A stretch of DNA of 64,000 bases from CATQHB01 sp965262595 (lineage in GTDB: Bacteria; Chloroflexota; Dehalococcoidia; Lucifugimonadales; UBA3495), in assembly GCA_965262595.1 (NCBI GenBank), contig OZ253548.1, forward strand, positions 2,108,001 to 2,172,000, written 5' to 3'. A program made the position numbers and the translations under genes. This document shows, piece by piece, positions 23,969-31,982 of the stretch. Within the stretch, counting starts at the first letter, position 1. Every line of letters starts with the position of its first letter. The notes under the pieces are model-generated. The model was not told the origin of the DNA, did no database searches, and saw only the letters and a program-made list of their open reading frames with translations.

Positions 23969-24793
23969 ATGCCGGAAAGACCCCCCAGATTGGAAGGGAA
24001 AGTAGCCATTGTAACCGGAGCCGGTTCCAGCGGCCCCGGAGTGGGCAATGGCAAGGCCGCCGCCGTACTCTTCGCCCGGGAAGGGGCCAAGGTGATGCTG
24101 GCGGATGCGGTGCTGGCCCGAGCCGAGGAAACCCTGGCAATGATTCGGGATGAGGGCGGCGAGGCCGAGGTGTTTGAGGCCAACGTTACCAACGCCGACG
24201 ATTGCCGCCGTATGGTGGAGGCCACCGTCGAGCGCTATGGCCGCCTGGATATTCTGGATAACAACGTGGGCATCTCCCGCCGCGGGTCGGTGCTGGAGAT
24301 TAGCGAGGAGGACTGGGACTTTGTGATGGCGGTCAATGTCAAGAGCATCGTCCTGTGCAGCAAGTTCGCCATCCCCCGGATGATCGAGAGCGGCGGCGGC
24401 TCCATTATCAACATTTCGTCCATTGCCGGAATGCGCGCCCACAGCAGCACTCCCTACACCACGTCCAAGGCGGCGGTGCAGGGGCTTACCATGTCAATGG
24501 CTGCCGACCACGGGCCGGACGGTATCCGGGTCAACTGCATTGCGCCGGGGTTGGTGTATTCGCCGATGGTGGCGCCGCGGATGGATTCGGACCTGCGGGA
24601 GATCCGCAAGAACGCCGCTCCCCTGCGCACCGAGGGCGATTCCTGGGACATCGGTTATACCGCCCTGTTTCTGGCCAGCAACGAGTCTCGCTGGATTAAC
24701 GGTGTTACCCTGCCGGTGGATGCCGGGCTGACTTCGGTGACGCCGGTCACCTACCAGACTCTGACCCAACAGCAATACGCCGGTCCCGCATAG
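23969..24793 (+). CDS. Short-chain dehydrogenase/reductase
   Basis: A 274-residue classical SDR. The nucleotide-binding motif is TGAGSSGPGVGNG (residues 17-29), a longer-than-usual glycine loop; the structural NNVG stands in for NNAG; the catalytic residues are S in INISSIAG and Y-x3-K in YTTSK. The C-terminal part has WINGVTLPVDAG. An AAAGGAG site precedes the ATG. It lies 94 bases after the FKBP gene on the same strand. The substrate is unknown; SDRs with this SGPGVG loop often act on small alcohols or acyl compounds, but nothing here decides it. Confidence 0.93.
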   Translation: MPERPPRLEGKVAIVTGAGSSGPGVGNGKAAAVLFAREGAKVMLADAVLARAEETLAMIRDEGGEAEVFEANVTNADDCRRMVEATVERYGRLDILDNNVGISRRGSVLEISEEDWDFVMAVNVKSIVLCSKFAIPRMIESGGGSIINISSIAGMRAHSSTPYTTSKAAVQGLTMSMAADHGPDGIRVNCIAPGLVYSPMVAPRMDSDLREIRKNAAPLRTEGDSWDIGYTALFLASNESRWINGVTLPVDAGLTSVTPVTYQTLTQQQYAGPA

Positions 24794-25000
24794 ACCGGCG
24801 TCCCCTCCGTAAACGGTCCGGCCGCAGGGCATAGGACTCTGATTGCCTGAAGGCGGTCGTCCTGGCTCGGCCGGCCGGGTCTTTCAACAGTAACTCCTCA
24901 GTAACTCCTCCGATACACTGTCCCGCTCATCCTGAGCTGGTCCAAAGGCAGGCCCAGGGAGAGTTCGCTTGCGCCGAGGCTTGTCTGGATTCCGGATTTC
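24794..25000. other. Intergenic region with dispersed palindromic repeat
   Basis: No gene recognised. A segment near 24925-24960 (CGCTCATCCTGAGCTGGTCC) is a member of the same dispersed family as 23105-23180 and 45110-45150. It leads directly into the 20-base tandem array. Confidence 0.5.
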
Positions 25001-25150
25001 TCCGGAATGACGGTAGCGGGACCGGAATGACGGTAGCGGGACCGGAATGGCGGTAGCGGGACCGGAATGACGGTAGCGGGACCGGAATGACGGTAGCGGG
25101 GCAGGAATGACGGTAGCGGGACTGGAATGACGGTAGCGGGACCGGAATGA
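25001..25150. repeat. 20-bp tandem repeat array, seven units plus partials
   Basis: Seven consecutive copies of a 20-base unit (ACCGGAATGACGGTAGCGGG, with single-base variants) run from 25001 to 25140, with a partial unit after. There are no spacers, so it is a minisatellite and not a CRISPR array. The following bases (25149-25182) match a segment near 21505-21545. Confidence 0.93.
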
Positions 25151-25320
25151 AAAGGGCCAATTCGGGGCATGGAGTTCCAAGGGCGAAAGACCCCGGCCCT
25201 ACCGGCCTGCCGGTAGCCAATAAGGCGGAGCGGGTGTTAACATTGGGAGGCATTGCCGCCGCCGGCTGAAGGCAGCCGGGCCGGCAAAACAACCAGGTTC
25301 AGACAAACAAGGAGCGACAA

Positions 25321-26091
25321 ATGAGAATTGCCCGGTATGAAGCGCACGGAGACATCCACTATGGCGTGGTCGAAGGGGACTCGGTGACCGCGATTAGCGC
25401 CAGCCCCTTTGAAAATTACACCCTGACCGACCACGTTCACCGGCTCTCCGACGTCAAATTGCTGGCGCCCGTAGTCCCGGGCAAAATCCTGGCGATGGGG
25501 CTGAACTACACCAGCCACATCGGCGAACGGGCTGCGCCCCCGTACCCCATGATTTTCCACAAGACGCCCACCAGCGTAATCGGCCCCGACGACACCATCA
25601 TCCGCCCCAAAGAGGTACAGCGGCTGGACGCCGAGGGCGAGTTGGTGGCGATTATCAAGGATACCTGCCGCAATGTCTCCAAAGAAGACGCCCTGAACCA
25701 CGTCCTGGGCTACACCTGCGGCAACGACGTCAGCGCCCGGGACTGGCAGCGGATGGACCGAAACGATAACAACTCGGACTGGTGGCGGGCCAAGTCGGCG
25801 GACACCTTCTCCCCCATGGGCCCCTGGATTGAAACCGAGATAGACCCCCACGCCCAGCGCCTGCGCACTCGCGTCAACGGCGAAGAGCAACAGAACGAGA
25901 CTACCGCCCACCTGATTTTCGACGTGCCGACGATGATTGAGTTCATCTCCCGCTATGTGACCCTGGACGCGGGCGACTGTATCTACACCGGCACCCCGGG
26001 CACCACCCAGGACATGGGCGACGGCGCCATCTGCGAGATTGACATCAGCGGCATCGGCGTGCTGCGCAACCCGGTTAAACTGGAGAGCTAA
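25321..26091 (+). CDS. Fumarylacetoacetate hydrolase (FAH) family protein
   Basis: A 256-residue protein with the FAH catalytic domain: VPGKILAMGLNYTSHIGE, MIFHKTPTSVIGPDD, the metal ligands in LDAEGELVAII, GYTCGNDVSARDWQ and YTGTPGTTQDMGDG. The family hydrolyses or isomerises beta-diketo acids using Mg or Mn, and includes fumarylpyruvate hydrolase and 2-hydroxyhepta-2,4-diene-1,7-dioate isomerase. AAGGAGCG precedes the ATG. Short members such as this usually act in aromatic catabolism, but no other pathway genes are adjacent, so substrate is unassigned. Confidence 0.93.
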   Translation: MRIARYEAHGDIHYGVVEGDSVTAISASPFENYTLTDHVHRLSDVKLLAPVVPGKILAMGLNYTSHIGERAAPPYPMIFHKTPTSVIGPDDTIIRPKEVQRLDAEGELVAIIKDTCRNVSKEDALNHVLGYTCGNDVSARDWQRMDRNDNNSDWWRAKSADTFSPMGPWIETEIDPHAQRLRTRVNGEEQQNETTAHLIFDVPTMIEFISRYVTLDAGDCIYTGTPGTTQDMGDGAICEIDISGIGVLRNPVKLES

Positions 26092-26128
26092 CCGGAGTCG
26101 GAGTCGGAGTGGGGTGGGGTGAAAGGCC

Positions 26129-27766
26129 CTACTCCGTTATCGGCCTGGAAATTATCCACAGGCTCACCACCGTATAAAGCGCCATCAACGCCAGCATCGG
26201 CAGTTGGCTCCGCAGCGCCTGCATACGGCCGGGGTAAAGCGCCCCGGCCCGCAGGTGCGCCAGGTACACCGCTATGATATGCCCCGCCACAATTGACGTT
26301 ATCGAAAAAAACCATACAAACCGGGCGTTGGTGACGGCGATGTTTACCCTATAGCCGGCGGTGCCGAATAGATTAGCCCCGACGCCAAAGGGGTCGGATG
26401 CCAGGGGAATTATCAGTTGTCCCTGGATCAGCAGAAAGCCCAGATAGTGGGCAAAGTGATAGGCCAACGCAATGGGAACCAGGGTGAACGCAAAGGCCGC
26501 CATCAGTTCCGCCGTCTCCGGCCCGCTCCCGCCAACCATCCGCCGGACCAGCGCGGAAAAGCCCCAGTAAATCGCCGCAAATGCCAGGGGGAAGACCAAC
26601 AAACCCAGGGTATTGGCGATGACCACCCCATTGAAGTATTGATTGGTCAGCTCGGACGTCTGGGTGAGAAAGAACCCCAGCACCGCGGCCCATTCCGGCG
26701 TATCGCCGAATCCGTCGAAAGTCACCGCCGCCAGCACCAGCGCCACCAACGCCGTCATACTCGGCGTAACCGCCCCGCCAATACTCAGACCGATTGCCGG
26801 AGGCCGCAGGTTAAACTCCCCGGCTTCGGCATACTCAAAGCACTCATAGCAGTCGATACACCCGCCGCCATCCTCATCCGCTGGCGACCGGCGCTCCGAA
26901 TCACCAGACCCGCCAGACCCGCCAGACCCGCCAGACCCGCCGCACCCGCCGCACCCACTGCACTCACTGCACAACCCGCAAGCCTCCGGGTCGGCGACCC
27001 GCACCTCGGTAACCGAAAAACGGGTCAAAATGCCGTAGATTACGGAGAATACCTCGCCTCGGCGCAGCCATTGATACTTGCCAAACAGGTACATACCCCC
27101 CAGGGTAAAGCCGCTGTAAACGATAATCAACCAGGCCAGCACCGACGGGGAAGCGCTTTCCGGCAGGGCGTTTTCCACCCAGATGAAGGCCAGGAACAGG
27201 AACACCGCCGGCCAGACGCCCACCCTTTCCGGATAGTCCCAACCCGGGCCCAACTCCCATTCCGGTTGAAAGCGGTGAAAAACCGCCTCGGCCACATCGT
27301 AGATAACCTTCCAGGGATTAACGACTGCCCAGAGGTTGCCCAGCAGCGACACCACAAACCCCATTCCCACCCACCAGATAACCCAGACAAAGGTGGGAGT
27401 CAGGTTATCCACCGGCCTGGCCGACCCGAAAAGTCCGGTTGCCACGACCAGAAAGAACAGGAACAGGGAGACCAGGCGAATCAGCCAGAAGAGGGTACCG
27501 CCCAGCACAAACCGGACCGGAGCATAGCGGAACAGGTTAAGGCGAGGGTAACCGGCTCCTGCAGGCTGTGCCCGCACAAAGAAACCGATGACAACGAAGG
27601 ACAGGATAACCGCCGCTCCGCCGCCTGCGGCAAAGTAGCTCAAGGGCAAGGGCAGGTCATACCGCTCGCCGAACCCGTGGGCGAAAACCGGGGTTGTGGG
27701 CCAGGCCAGGGCCAGCAGCGCCGCCGCCAAAGTCAGGAGGGGAAGGAGTAGTCTCGAACGGAACAT
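26129..27766 (-). CDS. Polytopic membrane protein, fenitrothion-hydrolase-like
   Basis: A 545-residue membrane protein with an N-terminal signal-like helix (LLLPLLTLAAALLALAWP), then HGFGERYDLPLPLSYFAAGGG, which resembles the start of proteins annotated fenitrothion hydrolase in actinobacteria and Chloroflexota. About ten further hydrophobic segments follow. A loop at residues about 265-310 is rich in Cys and Gly (CSECSGCGGCGG and then GGCIDCYECFEYAE), partly encoded by a 9-base repeat (26900-26965), and could bind a metal or cluster. The true function of this family is poorly known. It faces the FAH gene tail-to-tail. Confidence 0.65.
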   Translation of the reverse strand: MFRSRLLLPLLTLAAALLALAWPTTPVFAHGFGERYDLPLPLSYFAAGGGAAVILSFVVIGFFVRAQPAGAGYPRLNLFRYAPVRFVLGGTLFWLIRLVSLFLFFLVVATGLFGSARPVDNLTPTFVWVIWWVGMGFVVSLLGNLWAVVNPWKVIYDVAEAVFHRFQPEWELGPGWDYPERVGVWPAVFLFLAFIWVENALPESASPSVLAWLIIVYSGFTLGGMYLFGKYQWLRRGEVFSVIYGILTRFSVTEVRVADPEACGLCSECSGCGGCGGSGGSGGSGGSGDSERRSPADEDGGGCIDCYECFEYAEAGEFNLRPPAIGLSIGGAVTPSMTALVALVLAAVTFDGFGDTPEWAAVLGFFLTQTSELTNQYFNGVVIANTLGLLVFPLAFAAIYWGFSALVRRMVGGSGPETAELMAAFAFTLVPIALAYHFAHYLGFLLIQGQLIIPLASDPFGVGANLFGTAGYRVNIAVTNARFVWFFSITSIVAGHIIAVYLAHLRAGALYPGRMQALRSQLPMLALMALYTVVSLWIISRPITE

Positions 27767-27904
27767 AGAACCGCCGTGAATAGGTTTGCCGGGCTGTTAG
27801 TTTACCACTTTCTCCGCCTTTCAATTCAAGCGATTACGCCCTATAATGCACCCAAACGCTACACGAAGAATGAAGAACGGAGCGAAAGGGGTAGGGGGAT
27901 CGAA

Positions 27905-28243
27905 TTGTCTGAGGTTGCCCTGTTCACGGCAATAGTCGGAGCAATGGTATTAGTTGCCCTATTGGCAGAGAAAGCGATTTTTGAACTCGGGCGAATGTAC
28001 CAGAGGGCGCAACGCCCTAATGTCTTCCCGATACAGCAAGAGGGACAGGGACGGACAGCTTACAGGCAGGAAATGCAATCCCTGGAACAGCGGATGAATC
28101 ACAATCACGAAATACTGCGCGCCGACATCCATCGACTGTTTGACGCTATAGCTTCTCACGCCCACGATACCGACGGAAACATCATATTCCGGGTACCGCC
28201 GTCCAGTCCCCAAGCCGAACCCGAAAGCGCCCCGGCCGATTAG
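27905..28243 (+). CDS. Small membrane-anchored protein with coiled coil
   Basis: A 112-residue protein. Residues 3-25 (EVALFTAIVGAMVLVALLAEKAIFE) form one transmembrane helix, followed by a helical region QEMQSLEQRMNHNHEILRADIHRLFD with heptad-like spacing, then a Pro/Glu tail. I do not recognise the family. A TTG at 27905 preceded by GGGGGA is the likeliest start; an ATG further upstream would add an unrelated 43-residue extension. It lies 35 bases before a PLD-like gene on the same strand, so the two may be co-transcribed, possibly as a small accessory or defence pair. Confidence 0.5.
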   Translation: MSEVALFTAIVGAMVLVALLAEKAIFELGRMYQRAQRPNVFPIQQEGQGRTAYRQEMQSLEQRMNHNHEILRADIHRLFDAIASHAHDTDGNIIFRVPPSSPQAEPESAPAD

Positions 28244-28278
28244 CCCTGATTTTGCAAGTTTAGGAGACAGTTGTTGAT

Positions 28279-29079
28279 ATGGCAGAATTCCTCACCACAG
28301 CAGGCATCTCGAACCAGATTGAAGAGATAATCAAAAACGCTGAAGAATGCCTTTGGCTAATCAGCCCGTTCATAAAGATCACCCCTCGTATCAAACAGCT
28401 TCTTGAAGATACGAACCGCTTAAGATTAGATTTCCGTGTAATCTACGGGAAGAACAAACTACAGCCGGAAGAAAGCAACTGGCTCAAGTCGATGACGTGG
28501 ATAAGTACAAATTTTCACAAAGACCTTCACGCGAAATGCTATATGAATGAAAGCGTGGCCCTTTTAACCTCAATGAATTTGTATGAGTATTCTCAGGTCA
28601 ATAACTATGAAATGGGAATGCTCGTGTCTCGCAAGGACGATCCCGACCTCTACGAAAAAATTCGTCAAGAGTCGGGACGGATTCTGAGGGCAAGTGAAGA
28701 GATTCAAGTGTCGGTCGCTAGGGTTCCGCCAACCGAAAACGATAAGGCCGATTTCGTAGCAAAAGAGAATCGACGAACGCCCCGTCCAGTGCCAGCAACA
28801 GAGAATAGGCGACCGCTCCCCCCAGTTGTTCCAGCTGATCCAGTGGTGGGAATACCAACGCATGGTTTCTGCATCCGCTGCAAAGCCGACGTGCTGACCA
28901 ACCCGACCCGTCCTTACTGTCAACGTTGCTTCAGGAGTTGGAATCGGTACAAGAACGAAGAGTACGAGGAAGAACATTGCCACACCTGCGGAAACGAGCA
29001 CACGGCGACCCTGCTCAAGCCCTTGTGTGTCGCCTGCTACAGGACGTATAAGGACATTTTTGAGTTCGCAACCGGCTAG
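28279..29079 (+). CDS. Phospholipase D-like protein with zinc ribbons
   Basis: A 266-residue protein. Residues 1-140 form a single PLD-like domain: ECLWLISPFIKITPRIKQLL and the HKD-type motif HAKCYMNES followed by ALLTSMNLYEYS and NNYEMGMLV. The tail (about 195-262) holds two four-cysteine ribbons: C-x2-C ... C-x2-C in FCIRCKADVL/YCQRCF and again in HCHTCGNE/LCVACY. One HKD motif implies a dimeric nuclease or phosphodiesterase. Such PLD-zinc proteins often occur in accessory and defence regions. AGGAGA precedes the ATG at 11 bases. Function in DNA cleavage is inference. Confidence 0.78.
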   Translation: MAEFLTTAGISNQIEEIIKNAEECLWLISPFIKITPRIKQLLEDTNRLRLDFRVIYGKNKLQPEESNWLKSMTWISTNFHKDLHAKCYMNESVALLTSMNLYEYSQVNNYEMGMLVSRKDDPDLYEKIRQESGRILRASEEIQVSVARVPPTENDKADFVAKENRRTPRPVPATENRRPLPPVVPADPVVGIPTHGFCIRCKADVLTNPTRPYCQRCFRSWNRYKNEEYEEEHCHTCGNEHTATLLKPLCVACYRTYKDIFEFATG

Positions 29080-29096
29080 GATTGCTCGGTATGGAG

Positions 29097-29133
29097 AGGC
29101 CAGCTACTTGGTGTTAGCTGGCCTTGCTGTTTA
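29097..29133 (+). terminator. Intrinsic terminator after the PLD-like gene
   Basis: A 10-bp perfect stem (29097-29106 with 29115-29124), 8-base loop, followed by a T-rich stretch. It lies 17 bases after the PLD-like stop codon and directly before the glycosyltransferase start. Confidence 0.75.
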
Positions 29134-30320
29134 TGAATAGTAACCCCGATAATCCCCCCCTCCGTGTGTTGTTTCTGACTCCTTATTTCCGGCCCTACCT
29201 GGGCGGAATTGAACGGGCCATTGAACAGCTTTCCTTCCGGCTGCTGGACTCCCCTGAAGTTGAGGCGGTGGGCGTCCTGACCGCCAAATACGCCTTTCCC
29301 CGGGTTCCCCACCCGGAGTGGGCCGACCGGGAACAAACCCCGGAGGGCATCAGCATCTTCAGGCTGTCGGGCTTCCCCAAAAGCTCTTTGCCCATCTATT
29401 CGGTGCCCCTGGTCTGGTTTTCTCCGGGTCAAATCCGGCGGTATCTGGATGAGTTCAAGCCCGATGTTATCCACTTCGTCGGCGACGGCTGGTTCTGGGG
29501 CCACTTCTGGAGCTGGTACTGGCGGCGGCGTCAGGCCCGGTTCGTGTTCACCCCCTCCTACCATACCCTGCCGATGTCCCGCTGCTGGCTGCTGCCGATC
29601 AACCGTTTCATTTGCCGCGCCGTTGACCACATCGTGCCGCTGACCCAACAGGAGGCCGAGCAAGTCCGGCGGGATTACCGGGCCAGTCCCGACAAGCTGG
29701 CGGTCATCGGTTGGGGAGCATCCTCGCTGGAAGCGGAGAAGCAAAATACGGCGGCAGAGGCAGACCCGGCCTTATCCATCCTGTGCGTGGGTCGTTTGGG
29801 CCAGCACAAGGGGCAGGAGTGGCTGCTGGAAACCTACCGGCAAGCCCGTCCCCAATTCCAGCGTCCCACCCGCTTAACCCTGGTCGGTCGGGATGAGGAC
29901 GCCGAAGCCGGCCTGCGAGCAACCGTGCGAACCGCCGGGCTGGAGGGAGAGGTTGTTTTCGCCGGAGAGTTGAGCGACGAAGACCTGGCGCAGCAGTACG
30001 TCAGCGCCGACCTGTTTGCGCTGTTTTCTCATTATGAGGCCTTTGGCCTGGTATATTTTGAGGCGATGATAAACGGGATGCCGGTGTTGACCCACGACGT
30101 GGGCGCCAATCGGGAGCTGTTGACCCGGGGAGCGGTGGTCGTTCCCCGTTTTGACCGTAACGCCGCCGCGGCCGAGTTGGTCCGCCTGGTAAACGAAGGC
30201 GACTACCGGCAGCAATTGGGAGCGGCGGCCCGGGAATATGCCATGCAGGAGTTTAGCTGGTCGGTGGTCACCGAAAAATACCTCGCCGTGTATCGCGGTG
30301 AACCGGGAGAGAGCAAGTAA
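29133..30320 (+). CDS. Glycosyltransferase family 4 protein
   Basis: A 395-residue GT-B glycosyltransferase. The N-terminal domain has LFLTPYFRPYLGGIERAIE and a central HFVGDGWFWG; the C-terminal donor-binding domain has ILCVGRLGQHKGQEWLLE and the E-x7-E motif in YEAFGLVYFE, followed by GMPVLTHDVGANRELL. It transfers an activated hexose to an unknown acceptor. The ATG at 29133 has no clear ribosome site and follows a terminator immediately. Its stop overlaps the next gene's start (TAATG), so it is coupled to a GH63-type glycosidase; the pair may make and recycle one glycoside, possibly a compatible solute. That is inference. Confidence 0.9.
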   Translation: MNSNPDNPPLRVLFLTPYFRPYLGGIERAIEQLSFRLLDSPEVEAVGVLTAKYAFPRVPHPEWADREQTPEGISIFRLSGFPKSSLPIYSVPLVWFSPGQIRRYLDEFKPDVIHFVGDGWFWGHFWSWYWRRRQARFVFTPSYHTLPMSRCWLLPINRFICRAVDHIVPLTQQEAEQVRRDYRASPDKLAVIGWGASSLEAEKQNTAAEADPALSILCVGRLGQHKGQEWLLETYRQARPQFQRPTRLTLVGRDEDAEAGLRATVRTAGLEGEVVFAGELSDEDLAQQYVSADLFALFSHYEAFGLVYFEAMINGMPVLTHDVGANRELLTRGAVVVPRFDRNAAAAELVRLVNEGDYRQQLGAAAREYAMQEFSWSVVTEKYLAVYRGEPGESK

Positions 30321-31549
30321 TGGAACGTGCGGAATTGGAAGAACGAGCCGGCAAGATTCTGCTGACCAATCTGCGGCGCGGCGTGGCCGACTGGAACGGT
30401 AAGGAGTTCAGCTTTGTGGTCCCTTCCCTTACCGGCTACCCCTTTCAATGGTTTTGGGATTCCTGTTTCCATGCCATTGCCCTGACCCATCTGGACAAGG
30501 AGCAGGCCAAGGCCGAATTGACTACCTTGATGAGCGGCGCCCTGCCCAACGGATTTATGCCCCACATCATCTTTTGGGAGATGGACAAGCAGCCCGACTT
30601 CCTCAACCGCAACATTGTCGGTATGACCTCGCCCTATTACAGCGCTACCATTCAGCCGCCCATCCTGGCCTATGCGGTGGAGCGGGTTTTCGATGCCACC
30701 GGCGATACCGCCTTCCGGGACGCCGCCCTGCCCGTCTTGACCGCCTACTATCGCTGGCTGCGGATCAACCGGGACCCGGACGACGACGGGCTTATTGCCG
30801 TCATTCAACCCGAAGAGGCCGGCACCGATTGCTCTCCCAAATACGATGAGGCGTTGGGGCTGGAGGAGTTGAGCAATCAGGGGTTCATCGCCGCGCTGCG
30901 CCGGGTTTACGCCGCCTATGAACCGATGCGGGGCGATGACCGGCGCATCCTGGCCGCGGACATCTTCCACTTTGAGGATGTCCTGGTCAACGCCATCTAT
31001 GCCTTTGGCCTGCGCTCCCTGGCCCGGCTGCTGGGCGACGCCCCGGAGGCGGAGGAGTTCCGGCGGGAGGCGGACAAAACCCGGGACGCCCTGTTAACCA
31101 AGTGTTGGGATGAGGAGGCCGGAGCCTTTTTCGACCTGTGCGGGGTGGCGGAAACTCCGGTCAAGGTGGTTACCATCAGCTCGTTGATGCCGCTGATTCT
31201 TGATGACCTGCCCCGGCCCATTGTGGAACGGCTGGTCGAACAGTGGATCACCAATCCGGAGCATTTCTGGCTGCCCTACCCGCTGCCCTCGGTGCCCGCT
31301 TCCGACCCCAAGTTTATGCCCGGCAACCCCCGGGGCTTCATCTGGCGCGGCCCCAGTTGGGTCAACACCAACTGGTTTTTGTCCCACGCCCTGCGGCGGC
31401 ACGGCTACCCGGAGTTGGCCAACACCATCAAGGCCAAGACTCATGAGGCAGTGGAAATGTCGGGTTTTCGGGAATATTACCAGCCCTACACCGGCGAGGG
31501 TCTGGGCGCCCGGGATTTTGGCTGGACCACCCTGATTTTGGATTTCTAG
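30320..31549 (+). CDS. GH63/GH37-type (alpha/alpha)6-barrel glycoside hydrolase
   Basis: A 409-residue protein with the pattern of GH63-like enzymes (mannosylglycerate/glucosylglycerate hydrolases, processing glucosidase I catalytic domain): YPFQWFWDSCFHAIALTHLD at the N-terminus, IIFWEMDKQPD, then GFIWRGPSWVNTNWFLSHAL and FREYYQPYTGEGLGARDFGW at the C-terminus. The W-D-S near residue 48 and the acidic residues in the last motif are the likely active site. It overlaps the GT4 gene by one base. A mannosylglycerate or glucosylglycerate hydrolase is a plausible reading given the partner, but alpha-glucosidase or trehalase activity is possible. Confidence 0.8.
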   Translation: MERAELEERAGKILLTNLRRGVADWNGKEFSFVVPSLTGYPFQWFWDSCFHAIALTHLDKEQAKAELTTLMSGALPNGFMPHIIFWEMDKQPDFLNRNIVGMTSPYYSATIQPPILAYAVERVFDATGDTAFRDAALPVLTAYYRWLRINRDPDDDGLIAVIQPEEAGTDCSPKYDEALGLEELSNQGFIAALRRVYAAYEPMRGDDRRILAADIFHFEDVLVNAIYAFGLRSLARLLGDAPEAEEFRREADKTRDALLTKCWDEEAGAFFDLCGVAETPVKVVTISSLMPLILDDLPRPIVERLVEQWITNPEHFWLPYPLPSVPASDPKFMPGNPRGFIWRGPSWVNTNWFLSHALRRHGYPELANTIKAKTHEAVEMSGFREYYQPYTGEGLGARDFGWTTLILDF

Positions 31550-31696
31550 CAGCGGCCTGCGTATTTCCCCGGTACGGCCTGGCTCAGCGGCGGCGGCGGC
31601 CCGGCCGTACCGCAACGGTGCAACGGAGCAGTGGTGCAGTGGCGCAGTGGCGCAGTGGTGCAGCGGTTCCGTTAGTCCAGGGGCGCCACCAACCTA

Positions 31697-31870
31697 AGGA
31701 ACCTCTGAATAAGTCCGTGACCTGGATATTGAACCCTACCCGTCGTTCCTGCGAGAAAACCCGAGGTTCCGGCGAGGGCAGGAACCTCGGCCCACAACGT
31801 TTCAGGTTCCTGCTTTTGCAGGAACGACGGAGGGAAGGCGCCGGCGATTAATAACTTATTCAGAGTATCC
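31697..31870. mobile_element. IS5-like MITE, full copy 3
   Basis: A 174-base element beginning GGAACCTCTGAATAAG and ending CTTATTCAGAGTATCC, flanked by CTAA on both sides (31693-31696, 31871-31874). CTAA fits the YTAR target preference known for IS5. The interior has two inverted segments built on CGTCGTTCCTGC and CCGAGGTTCC. No transposase is encoded. Confidence 0.92.
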
Positions 31871-31878
31871 CTAAACCG

Positions 31879-31915
31879 AAAGGCGCCAAGGGCATTACAC
31901 ACCCCTGGCGCCTTT
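31879..31915. terminator. Bidirectional intrinsic terminator
   Basis: A perfect 10-bp stem (31879-31888 with 31906-31915) centred on GGCGCC arms with A and T runs on either side. It separates two convergent genes: the GH63-type gene ending at 31549 and the NYN-LOTUS gene ending at 31983. Confidence 0.85.
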
Positions 31916-31982
31916 GATTTCAAGCCGGTATGGAAAGCCGGATTGGCCGGGAACCGTAGCCGCGCCGGCAATCCGGGAAGCA

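Noticed and set aside
25001..25150. Possible CRISPR array
   Set aside because: The 20-base units are directly adjacent with no spacers, and no cas genes occur in the window.
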